Shown: positions 7,524 to 14,320, numbered from the stretch's first letter. The stretch: 17,425 nt of DNA from Pseudomonadota bacterium (GCA_030836725.1 JAUPLV010000027.1:1-17425), one strand, 5' to 3'. A program made the numbers and translations. The notes: generated from the sequence alone by a model not told the origin.

Positions 7524-8587
7524 TGCGCGCCCCTTTCCGCGTAATTGGTATCGAGCCAGGCGCGGTATTCGCCGCTGGCGACGTGCTCCACCCACGGCAT
7601 ATTGTCCAGATACCAGCGCACCGTCTTGCGGATACCGGTTTCGAAGGTTTCGGCCGGCTTCCAGCCCAGCTCCCGATGGATCCTGCCGGCATCGATCGCG
7701 TAACGACGGTCGTGGCCGGGACGATCCGTCACATAGGCGAGCAGGCGCGCATACGGCCCGGCGGGATCGGGGCGCATCTCGTCGAGCAGCGCACACACCG
7801 TTTTCACGATCTCGATATTCGGCATTTCGTTCCAGCCGCCGACGTTGTAGGTCTCGCCCAGCCTGCCTGTTTCCAGCACGGCGCGGATCGCCGAACAGTG
7901 ATCGGCGACATACAGCCAGTCGCGCACGTTCATGCCGTCGCCATAAATCGGCAGCGGCTTGCCGCGGCTGGCGTTGAGGATCATCAGCGGGATGAGTTTT
8001 TCGGGAAACTGGTACGGGCCGTAATTGTTCGAGCAGTTCGTCGTCAGCACCGGCAAACCGTAGGTGTGATGGTAGGCGCGCACCAGGTGGTCGGACGAGG
8101 CCTTGCTGGCGGAATACGGGCTATTGGGCGCAAACGGCGTGGTCTCGGTGAACGGCGCATCGTCCGGCCCCAGCGAGCCGTACACCTCGTCGGTCGACAC
8201 ATGCAGGAAGCGGAATGCGGTTTTCTCCGCCTCCGGCAGGCCCGTCCAGTGTCCGCGCGTTTCTTCCAGCAGATGAAAGGTGCCGACCACATTGGTCTGG
8301 ATGAAGTCTTCCGGGCCATGGATCGAGCGGTCGACGTGCGACTCCGCCGCGAAGTTGACGATCGCACGGGGGCGATGCTGGCTCAGCAGCCTGCCGACCA
8401 GCGCACGGTCGCCGATGTCGCCCTGCACGAAAACATGGCGCGGGTCGCCCTTCAGGCTGGCCAGATTCTCCAGGTTGCCGGCGTAAGTCAGCTTGTCCAG
8501 GTTGAGCACCGGCTCATCGTTCGCCCGCAGCCAGTCCAGAATGAAATTGGCGCCGATAAAGCCGGCGCCGCCTGTAACCAGTATCAC
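7520..8587 (-). CDS. rfbB: dTDP-glucose 4,6-dehydratase
   Basis: 355 aa, the usual RmlB length. This NAD-dependent enzyme converts dTDP-glucose to dTDP-4-keto-6-deoxyglucose. Motifs are VTGGAGFIGANF (4-15), DKLTYAGNLENL (31-42), NFAAESHVDRSI (78-89), catalytic STDEVYGSL (T132/D133/E134) and Y158/K162 in NSPYSASKASSD. TNCSNNYGPYQFPEKLIPL and GDGMNVRDWLYVADH complete the family pattern. The GTG at 8587 (MILVTGG) was chosen because CGAGGG lies about 7-8 nt upstream and it gives the standard N-terminus. An in-frame ATG at 8632 would add 15 unconserved residues and lies inside a predicted hairpin. First of the rml genes; its stop overlaps rfbA. Confidence 0.96.
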   Translation of the reverse strand: MILVTGGAGFIGANFILDWLRANDEPVLNLDKLTYAGNLENLASLKGDPRHVFVQGDIGDRALVGRLLSQHRPRAIVNFAAESHVDRSIHGPEDFIQTNVVGTFHLLEETRGHWTGLPEAEKTAFRFLHVSTDEVYGSLGPDDAPFTETTPFAPNSPYSASKASSDHLVRAYHHTYGLPVLTTNCSNNYGPYQFPEKLIPLMILNASRGKPLPIYGDGMNVRDWLYVADHCSAIRAVLETGRLGETYNVGGWNEMPNIEIVKTVCALLDEMRPDPAGPYARLLAYVTDRPGHDRRYAIDAGRIHRELGWKPAETFETGIRKTVRWYLDNMPWVEHVASGEYRAWLDTNYAERGAQ

Positions 8588-8610
8588 GTCGATGCCCTCG
8601 AGTCGTCCAT

Positions 8611-8634
8611 GGATGCCGGCGAATCGCCGCATCC
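8611..8634 (-). repeat. Hairpin in the fcl-rfbB gap
   Basis: GGATGC (8611-8616) pairs with GCATCC (8629-8634), and GGCGA (8618-8622) pairs with TCGCC (8624-8628), leaving one bulged C at 8617. This is an 11-bp interrupted stem in the 84-nt gap between fcl and rfbB, 24 nt before the rfbB GTG. No T-run follows, so it is not a classic terminator. It could stabilise or segment the operon mRNA. Confidence 0.45.
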
Positions 8635-8671
8635 GAATCCGGTTGCGGTGGCGCTCATCCGTCCTCTCACC

Positions 8672-9673
8672 CTATCTCGCCAGGAAATCCGCATAGGCCT
8701 GCCTGATGCCCACGGCAAAGGACGTTGTCGCCCGCCAGCCCATTTCATGCAGCCGGGACACGTCCATCAGCTTGCGCGGCGTGCCGTCGGGCTTGCTGCT
8801 GTCGAAGGCGATCTCGCCCGCGAATCCCACCGCCTCGCGGACGGCTTCAGCCAGCTCGCGGATGGTGAGATCGTCGCCGACGCCGATATTCATCAGCGGC
8901 GGCAGGCCGTCGTTGCGATCCTGCCCCAGCAACGGGACAAACCGCTCATCCGGAAGATTCATCAGATAGACGCAGGCGTCGGCCATGTCCTCGCTGTAAA
9001 GAAACTCGCGGCGCGGCGTGCCGGTGCCCCAGACGGCGACGCTCGGCGCATTGACCAGCTTCGCCTCGTGGAAGCGGCGAATCAGCGCGGGAATGACGTG
9101 GGAGTTTTCCGGATGGTAGTTGTCGCCGGGGCCGTAGAGGTTGGTCGGCATCACGGCCAGATACTGCGTGCCGTATTGCCGGTTGTAGCTCCAGCACATC
9201 TCGATGCCGGCGATCTTGGCCAGCGCATAGGGGCGATTGGTCGGCTCCAGTTCTCCGGTCAGCAGGTGCTCTTCCTTCATCGGCTGCGGCGCGAGCTTGG
9301 GGTAGATGCAGCTGGAGCCGAGGAACAGCAGGCGCTTCACGCCATTCCTGTAGGCGGCGTGGATGATGTTGGTCTGGATGGCGAGGTTGTCGCGGATGAA
9401 TTCGGCCGGATAGGTATTGTTGGCATGGATGCCGCCGACCTTGGCCGCGGCGAGAAAAACGTAATCGGGTTTCTCGGCAGCAAAAAATTCCTCGACGGCG
9501 GCCTGGCTGGTGAGGTCGAGTTCGGCGTGCGTGCGGGTCAGGATGTTGGTGTACACCCCCCCCTCTCCCCGACCCTCCCCCTTCAAGGGGGAGGGAGTTA
9601 TCAGGTTGCGCATGAGCGCTGAGCCGACAAGGCCGCGGTGGCCGGCGATGTAGATTTTGTCCCCGGTATTCAT
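8672..9673 (-). CDS. fcl: GDP-L-fucose synthase with in-frame repeat insertion
   Basis: 333 aa. It epimerises and reduces GDP-4-keto-6-deoxymannose to GDP-L-fucose with NADPH. Motifs are IAGHRGLVGSAL (9-20), LAAAKVGGIHANNTYPAEFI (74-93), FLGSSCIYPKLAPQPM (117-132), NRPYALAKIAGIE and MPTNLYGPGDNYHPENSHVIPALIRRF (split here only for description). The expected catalytic residues are all present: S120, C122, Y149, K153 and H192. They sit 13 positions after the E. coli residues S107, C109, Y136, K140 and H179, whereas the N-terminal GHRG is shifted by only one. The difference is an insertion at about residues 25-40 (ITPSPLKGEGRGEGGV), encoded by a palindromic DNA element. The ATG at 9673 overlaps the ORF6N stop (ATGA). 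The active site is intact, so the enzyme may still work. Confidence 0.95.
   Translation of the reverse strand: MNTGDKIYIAGHRGLVGSALMRNLITPSPLKGEGRGEGGVYTNILTRTHAELDLTSQAAVEEFFAAEKPDYVFLAAAKVGGIHANNTYPAEFIRDNLAIQTNIIHAAYRNGVKRLLFLGSSCIYPKLAPQPMKEEHLLTGELEPTNRPYALAKIAGIEMCWSYNRQYGTQYLAVMPTNLYGPGDNYHPENSHVIPALIRRFHEAKLVNAPSVAVWGTGTPRREFLYSEDMADACVYLMNLPDERFVPLLGQDRNDGLPPLMNIGVGDDLTIRELAEAVREAVGFAGEIAFDSSKPDGTPRKLMDVSRLHEMGWRATTSFAVGIRQAYADFLAR
9556..9595 (-). repeat. G/C-rich palindromic element inside fcl
   Basis: CCCTCCCCCTT (9573-9583) and AAGGGGGAGGG (9585-9595) form a perfect 11-bp inverted repeat around one base. Next to it is CCCTCTCCCCGA, preceded by a run of eight C (9556-9563). The element reads through fcl in frame and encodes a Pro-Ser-Pro then Gly/Glu-rich stretch. 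A closely related copy lies in gmd (10436-10476), so this is a dispersed short repeat and not native fcl sequence. Confidence 0.85.
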
Positions 9674-10215
9674 TTTTTCGTTTTTCCTGACCGATCGCCG
9701 GTGATGAAACCGATCTGGCGCTTGCCACTTTCTGTCGGCGCCATCAATTGGCGAATGGCCTCGATCAAGCCTGCGATGGCCTGGTCGTGGCTGCCGACTT
9801 TTCTCTCAAGGGCTTCGAGCTTGGCTGCCAGCTCCTTGTGAGTGGAGAGCATTTCGCGAAGTTTGACAAAGGTGCGCACTACGAGAATGCCAACATCGGC
9901 AGCTGTTCCAGAATTCAGCACGCTGGAAAGCATAAGTGCGCCGTGCTCGGTAAAAACATAGGGTGCATAGCGACGACCACCCCGACCCTTTGAGGTCACA
10001 AATTGTGATCTCAAAGCCGTCCATTCCTCATCCGTCAACTGAAACATGAAGTCGGACGGAAATCGCTGGAAGTTGCGTTTGACAGCCTGTACCAGAACAC
10101 GAGTCTCGACGTTGTATAGGGAAGCCAGATCGGCATCCAACATGACCTTGTGCCCACGCACAAGGTGAATGCGCTGGGCAATCTCCTCCGGAACAAGACT
10201 GGCTGGTTTATTCAT
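9670..10215 (-). CDS. ORF6N domain protein
   Basis: 181 aa. Residues about 15-100 match the ORF6N domain found in phage antirepressor-like and KilA-N-related proteins: HLVRGHKVMLDADLASLYNV (17-36), QAVKRNFQRFPSDFMFQLT (43-61), GGRRYAPYVFTEHGALMLSS (79-98) and VVRTFVKLREML (112-123). A short coiled coil follows (about 122-158), then a basic tail. The domain is believed to bind DNA; no enzymatic function is known to me. The gene starts 3 nt after the gmd stop and its own stop overlaps the fcl ATG, so it is transcribed and probably translated with sugar-nucleotide genes, an odd place for a phage-type gene. No good Shine-Dalgarno precedes the ATG. Its base composition looks less GC-rich than its neighbours, which supports acquisition by transfer. 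Confidence 0.9.
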   Translation of the reverse strand: MNKPASLVPEEIAQRIHLVRGHKVMLDADLASLYNVETRVLVQAVKRNFQRFPSDFMFQLTDEEWTALRSQFVTSKGRGGRRYAPYVFTEHGALMLSSVLNSGTAADVGILVVRTFVKLREMLSTHKELAAKLEALERKVGSHDQAIAGLIEAIRQLMAPTESGKRQIGFITGDRSGKTKK

Positions 10216-10218
10216 GGG

Positions 10219-11340
10219 TCATTCGTGATAGTCCATGGTCTTGAAGCCGTGTTTCTTCACCAGTTCGTCGCGCTCGGCTGCTTTCAGGTCTTCTCGCACC
10301 ATTTCGGCGACCAGTTCGTCGAAGCTGATCTTCGGCGTCCAGCCGAGTTTTTCCTTGGCCTTGCTGGGGTCGCCGAGCAGGGTTTCGACTTCGGTGGGAC
10401 GGAAGTAGCGCGGGTCGACGGCGACGATGCATTTGCCCTCTCCCCCAACCCCTCCCCCGCTTGCGGGGGAGGGGGGCATAAGATAGCCCTTCTCTTCTAC
10501 GCCCTGGCCTTCCCAGCGGATGTTCATGCCGAGTTCTTTTGCGGCGGCGTTGACGAAGTCGCGGACGCTGTACTGCACCCCGGTGGCGATGACGAAATCC
10601 TCGGCGTGATCCTGCTGCAGCATCAGCCACTGCATTTCAATGTAGTCCCTGGCGTGGCCCCAGTCGCGCTTGGCGTCCATGTTGCCGAGAAACAGGCAAT
10701 CCTGCAGGCCGAGCTTGATGCGGGCGAGCGCGCGGGTGATCTTGCGGGTGACGAAGGTTTCGCCGCGCATCGGCGATTCGTGGTTGAAGAGGATGCCGTT
10801 GCAGGCATACATGCCGTAGGCTTCGCGATAGTTGATGGTGATCCAGTATGCGTACAGCTTGGCGCAGGCGTAGGGGCTGCGCGGATAAAACGGGGTGGTT
10901 TCCTTCTGCGGGATTTCCTGCACCAGGCCGAACAGTTCGGAGGTGCTCGCCTGGTAGAAGCGGGTTTTCTTCTCCAGCCCGAGGATGCGGATGGCTTCGA
11001 GGATGCGCAGGGCGCCGAGGGCGTCGGAGTTGGCGGTGTATTCGGGTTCCTCGAAGCTGACGGCGACGTGGCTTTGCGCGGCGAGGTTGTAGATTTCGTC
11101 CGGCTGCACCTGCTGGATGATGCGGATCAGGCTGGAGGAATCGGTGAGGTCGCCGTGGTGCAGGATGAACTTGCGGTTGGTCTCGTGCGGGTCCTGGTAA
11201 AGATGGTCGATGCGGTCGGTATTGAACAGCGAAGTCCGGCGTTTGATGCCGTGAACTTCGTAGCCCTTTTCCAGCAGAAACTCGGCGAGATAGGCGCCGT
11301 CCTGGCCGGTTACGCCGGTGATGAGAGCTTTTTTGATCAC
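10219..11340 (-). CDS. gmd: GDP-mannose 4,6-dehydratase with in-frame repeat insertion
   Basis: 373 aa, normal for Gmd. It converts GDP-mannose to GDP-4-keto-6-deoxymannose, the substrate of Fcl. Motifs are LITGVTGQDGAYLAEFLLEK (6-25), GIKRRTSLFNTDRIDHL (31-47), HGDLTDSSSL (62-71), catalytic STSELFG (T133/E135) and Y157/K161 in SPYACAKLYAYW. NGILFNHESPMRGETFVTRK and IVAVDPRYFRPTEVE follow. A stretch LMPPSPASGGGVGGEG (287-302) before GKCIVAVDP is encoded by a palindromic repeat and occupies a loop of variable length in the family, so activity may be kept. The GTG at 11340 (MIKKALITG) gives the expected N-terminus; a TTG at 11349 is the alternative. Neither has a clear Shine-Dalgarno. It follows epsD by 92 nt and precedes the ORF6N gene by 3 nt. 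Confidence 0.96.
   Translation of the reverse strand: MIKKALITGVTGQDGAYLAEFLLEKGYEVHGIKRRTSLFNTDRIDHLYQDPHETNRKFILHHGDLTDSSSLIRIIQQVQPDEIYNLAAQSHVAVSFEEPEYTANSDALGALRILEAIRILGLEKKTRFYQASTSELFGLVQEIPQKETTPFYPRSPYACAKLYAYWITINYREAYGMYACNGILFNHESPMRGETFVTRKITRALARIKLGLQDCLFLGNMDAKRDWGHARDYIEMQWLMLQQDHAEDFVIATGVQYSVRDFVNAAAKELGMNIRWEGQGVEEKGYLMPPSPASGGGVGGEGKCIVAVDPRYFRPTEVETLLGDPSKAKEKLGWTPKISFDELVAEMVREDLKAAERDELVKKHGFKTMDYHE
10436..10476 (-). repeat. G/C-rich palindromic element inside gmd
   Basis: CCCCTCCCCCGC (10449-10460) and GCGGGGGAGGGG (10463-10474) form a perfect 12-bp inverted repeat around TT, preceded by CCCTCTCCCCCAA. It has the same architecture and orientation as the copy in fcl (9556-9595) and also reads in frame, giving Pro-Pro-Ser-Pro then a Gly-rich stretch. 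Confidence 0.85.
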
Positions 11341-11432
11341 GATATTCAAGAGTCGGTTAGTCGTTCAGATATCCGGTGGCCGATGCTACGTCCGGGCCTC
11401 GGGCGAGGCGCCGGCATCAACGCCCCGGCGGG

Positions 11433-12368
11433 TCACTTCGCTCCGGAAGTTTCCTTGCCACCCGCTGCGGAACCCGCGGCGGGCGCAACATTTCCAGCAA
11501 ACGGGTTTTCCTTGCCCGCTTCGACGAACTCACCCAGATATTCGATCCTGGCGGCAGCCTTGAGCGTATTCAATTCGTCCCTGGCGGCTTTCTGCCGCGC
11601 CTGCGTCTGCAACATGCGCGCGATCGCGGACCTGGCCTGCTCCAGCGTCACGGGTTGCGCCTGCGAATCCGCCATCACGATCAACATCAGTCCATCCGGC
11701 GAGTTCATCACCACCACCTGCCCGTTCGGCATTCCGGCAAGCTTGGGCAGAAGTTCCTCCGACAACTGCTCGGCCGCCTTCACGCCTTGCGCGGCTTTCA
11801 TCGGCAGGTTTTCCGCTTTCAGCCATTCGACGAAATCGTTCAGGGTTTTGGAAGCGGCCAGCTGCGCGCGGATAGCCGCGTGCCGGTCGGGCGAGGCCTT
11901 GATCGAGAGTTCCTGCAGGCGATAAACCTTGCGTTTGGCGAACAAATCGGGGTGCGCGTTGAAATACTCCGTCACTTCGGCCTCGCTCGGCCCGGCCGGC
12001 GTAGCCAGCTTGCGGTTCATGTAGGCCTCGGCCAGAATCTGCCGCCGCGCCGCGCCCAGGGCCTGTTCCACCTCGGAATCGAGATCCAGCTTGTCCGCCA
12101 GCGCCTTCTGCGCGATCACTTCCTGATCCACCAGATTGCGCACCGCCTGAAACCTGGCTGCCTGGCTCTGCCCCGCATCATCGGATGCAATATGCTTCAA
12201 CTCGTAATTCACCTGGTTTACCGTCAACTCGATGCCATTGACCCTGGCCGCAGCCTCGGCCGGGCTCTTCTGGCCCGTCGTCGCTTCGTCCTTTTTGTCG
12301 CCGCAACCCGCGGCCAGTACAGCAATCAAAAACGGCAGATACAGCTTCCTTGCAAAACCGGGGTGCAT
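11433..12368 (-). CDS. epsD: EpsD-family peptidyl-prolyl cis-trans isomerase lipoprotein
   Basis: 311 aa. The ATG at 12368 has AAAGGA about 6-7 nt upstream and gives a clear lipoprotein signal: basic MHPGFARK, hydrophobic LYLPFLIAVL, then AAGC with lipidated C22. A longer frame to 12476 lacks that logic. VNGIELTVNQVNYELKH (43-59) and the DQEVIAQKALADKLDLD helix region (81-97) are the SurA/PrsA-like N-terminal chaperone fold. YFNAHPDLFAKRKVYRLQEL (135-154) starts the parvulin-like segment to about 240, and the C-terminus is Ala/Gly-rich. In known loci EpsD accompanies exosortase-linked exopolysaccharide genes of betaproteobacteria; it probably assists folding of envelope EPS proteins. Here it heads the sugar-nucleotide run, with gmd 92 nt downstream. 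That gap is GC-rich and holds two small inverted repeats (11396-11409, 11409-11430) without a T-run. Confidence 0.82.
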   Translation of the reverse strand: MHPGFARKLYLPFLIAVLAAGCGDKKDEATTGQKSPAEAAARVNGIELTVNQVNYELKHIASDDAGQSQAARFQAVRNLVDQEVIAQKALADKLDLDSEVEQALGAARRQILAEAYMNRKLATPAGPSEAEVTEYFNAHPDLFAKRKVYRLQELSIKASPDRHAAIRAQLAASKTLNDFVEWLKAENLPMKAAQGVKAAEQLSEELLPKLAGMPNGQVVVMNSPDGLMLIVMADSQAQPVTLEQARSAIARMLQTQARQKAARDELNTLKAAARIEYLGEFVEAGKENPFAGNVAPAAGSAAGGKETSGAK

Positions 12369-12405
12369 TTGAATCCTTTCAATCCAGATTGTTCCGACAA
12401 TGTGC

Positions 12406-12420
12406 GGCACGAATGTTACA
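12406..12420 (+). promoter_or_regulatory. Near-consensus sigma-54 (-24/-12) site before the PP0621-pilSR genes
   Basis: GGCACG (12406-12411), then AATG, then TTACA (12416-12420). The GG is at -24 and there are 10 nt before the -12 dinucleotide, as the consensus GGCACG-N4-TTGC(A/T) requires. The key -12 GC is AC here. The site would direct transcription towards 12513 from about 12431. One mismatch falls in an essential position, so this is a weak call. Confidence 0.25.
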
Positions 12421-12480
12421 CCAAGCCCCCGCAATTGAGCCGATCGCCGCCCCGCCATCAAGCCTTCCTGGACCAAGCCA

Positions 12481-12489
12481 TGCTATGCT
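12481..12489 (+). promoter_or_regulatory. Possible extended -10 for PP0621-pilSR
   Basis: TGC followed by TATGCT forms an extended -10 (TGnTATnnT), 24 nt before the GTG at 12513. No good -35 hexamer is visible 16-18 nt upstream. Transcription would start near 12496 and leave a short leader with the GGAGGG ribosome site. Confidence 0.25.
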
Positions 12490-12512
12490 GAGCGCCATTT
12501 TGGAGGGATGGC

Positions 12513-12737
12513 GTGATCAAGATTCTGCTGCTGCTTGCGATCGGTTTTGTGGCGTGGTCTGCGATCCGCGTTTACCAGCGCTCACTGAACAAACCGCCGG
12601 CTCCACCGCGCGATCAAACCGTCGAAGACATGGTGAAGTGCGCGCATTGCGGGGTGAATCTGCCGCGCAGCGAGGCGATTTATTCGGCCGGCGACTTTTT
12701 CTGCACTTCCGAGCACAAGCAACTCGGGAAAAAATGA
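12513..12737 (+). CDS. PP0621-family small membrane zinc-ribbon protein
   Basis: 74 aa. A single N-terminal membrane helix (residues 2-19, IKILLLLAIGFVAWSAI) is followed by a Pro-rich linker. The small cytoplasmic domain carries CAHCGVNLPRSEA (C43, C46) and FFCTSEH (C64, H68), an arrangement that fits a zinc site. The GTG at 12513 follows GGAGGG by 5 nt; a nearer ATG at 12508 reads only two codons. The family is known mainly by its position next to pilS in betaproteobacteria and pseudomonads, and its function is not established. Its stop overlaps the kinase start in an ATGA, so translation is coupled and a link to the PilS-PilR signal is likely. Confidence 0.85.
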   Translation: MIKILLLLAIGFVAWSAIRVYQRSLNKPPAPPRDQTVEDMVKCAHCGVNLPRSEAIYSAGDFFCTSEHKQLGKK

Positions 12738-14320
12738 ACGATCCGGCGGCAACCCTGCCCCGCCCGGCCACGCAGGGTTATTTTGCGTCGCACTGGCGCA
12801 GCATCGATTATTTCAATCTGTATCGCCTGACGCTGGCAGTGGCGCTGGTGTTCACCGGCCTGGTGTTCGACGGGTCCGACCTCTTCCAGGGAAACAACGG
12901 AGAACGCTTCCAGCGCGTTTCCTATGCTTATCTGGTGCTCACGGCGCTGTTCGTGCTGGGTATCCGCGCGCGCTGGCCGGGGTTCCAGGTTCAGCTCACC
13001 GCGCACATCCTTGCCGACATCGTCATCGTGACATTGCTGATGGCCACCAGCGAGCGGCTGGCCGGCGGACTGGGCATGCTGCTGGTTATTTCCATCGCTT
13101 CGGGCGGGCTGGTGGGAAGCGGGCGGCTGACCCTGCTGTATGCCGCAATGGCGTCGATTGCGCTATTGCTGCAGCATGGCTTCAGTATTTTGCGGGGCGG
13201 CCAGGGCGTCGACAGCTTTTTCCAGACCGGGTTGCTGTGCGCCGGTTATTTCGCCATCGGCTGGCTGGCGCACGCGCTGACACAGCGCGCGCTACGCTCG
13301 GAAAAACTGGCGCAGCAGCAGGCCGATGAACTTACGCTGCTTAACCGCATCAACGCGCTTGCCATCGAGAATTCGCCCGACGGCCTGCTGGCCGTTCGAG
13401 GCGACGGCGTGATACGCCACGCCAGCCCGCGCGCGCTGGCGCTTCTCGGCGTGACGACGCCGGTGATTCCGGGTTTCACCCGGCTGGAAGCCTGCTCGCC
13501 CGACCTGGCGCGCCTGGCCCAGCAGGCGCGCCACCATGACGCGCCCATCCTCGGCACCCCAACCGCGCAGTTGCGGGTTCGCTGCATTCCGCTGGCCACG
13601 CCGGACAATAGCCAGGTGCTGGTGCTGGAAGACCAGAGCCAGGCCGAGCAGACGGCGCAGCGCCTGAAACTGGCGGCGTTGGGACGACTCACCGCCAATA
13701 TCGCGCATGAAATCCGCAATCCATTGTCGGCCATCAGCCATGCCGCGCAACTCCTGCGCGAAGAAGCGAGCGACCCCACACAGGTAAAACTCACCACGAT
13801 CATCGAAAACAACACGCATCGCCTCGACCGGCTGGTGGAAGAAGTGCTGACGCTCAACCGGCGCGACCGGCTTAACCCGATGCGCTTCGACGCCGCCACG
13901 TTCGGCGCATTGATCGGCGAACTGCTCCAGACTGAAGAAATTCCGGCAAACGCCGTCATAGTCAGCATGCCAGCCCCCCTGCATTTCAAGTTCGACCCCG
14001 ACCACCTGCGCCAGATCGTGTGGAATCTGCTGCGCAACGCCTGGCGTTACAGCCGCAAGCAGTCGGGCAGCCTCCGCCTCGGCGCGCAGATGCTGGGCGA
14101 CAACAGCATCATGCAGTTCGAGATCGAGGACGACGGGCCGGGAGTGTCCAGAGAAAACCAGAACAAGCTGTTCGAGCCATTTTTCACCACCGATGCGCAG
14201 GGCACGGGGCTCGGGCTGTTCCTCGCGCGCGAACTGGCCGAGGCCAACCATGCAGTGCTGACCTACCAGCCCGGCTCGACCGGCGCCCGCTTCCGCCTCA
14301 GCCTGCTCAGCAAGGAGTGA
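12734..14320 (+). CDS. pilS: PilS-like membrane sensor histidine kinase
   Basis: 528 aa. Residues 30-185 contain about six hydrophobic helices, the PilS arrangement. A linker and PAS-like domain follow (about 200-300, IENSPDGLLAVRGDGVIRHA). The HisKA domain has phospho-accepting H325 in NIAHEIRNPLSAISHAAQLL. The ATPase domain has the N-box NLLRNAWRYS (431-440), G1 EDDGPGVS (465-472), F-box FEPFFTT and G2 GTGLGLFLA (490-498). In pseudomonads and relatives PilS phosphorylates PilR to control type IV pilin transcription with sigma-54. The ATG at 12734 overlaps the preceding stop. Upstream in-frame extension to 12350 was rejected because it crosses the PP0621 gene. The signal sensed cannot be read from the sequence, and the kinase could instead serve another NtrB-type system, such as control of the divergent EPS genes. 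Confidence 0.85.
   Translation: MNDPAATLPRPATQGYFASHWRSIDYFNLYRLTLAVALVFTGLVFDGSDLFQGNNGERFQRVSYAYLVLTALFVLGIRARWPGFQVQLTAHILADIVIVTLLMATSERLAGGLGMLLVISIASGGLVGSGRLTLLYAAMASIALLLQHGFSILRGGQGVDSFFQTGLLCAGYFAIGWLAHALTQRALRSEKLAQQQADELTLLNRINALAIENSPDGLLAVRGDGVIRHASPRALALLGVTTPVIPGFTRLEACSPDLARLAQQARHHDAPILGTPTAQLRVRCIPLATPDNSQVLVLEDQSQAEQTAQRLKLAALGRLTANIAHEIRNPLSAISHAAQLLREEASDPTQVKLTTIIENNTHRLDRLVEEVLTLNRRDRLNPMRFDAATFGALIGELLQTEEIPANAVIVSMPAPLHFKFDPDHLRQIVWNLLRNAWRYSRKQSGSLRLGAQMLGDNSIMQFEIEDDGPGVSRENQNKLFEPFFTTDAQGTGLGLFLARELAEANHAVLTYQPGSTGARFRLSLLSKE

Noticed and set aside
7523..9622. 699-codon open frame on the plus strand opposite rfbB and fcl
   Set aside because: It spans two well-supported genes on the other strand plus their gap, and has no recognisable motif; it is a GC-driven shadow.
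10150..11925. 591-codon open frame on the plus strand opposite gmd and part of epsD
   Set aside because: It is a shadow of two real genes; the apparent low-complexity SPNPSPACGGGG stretch is the complement of the palindromic element.
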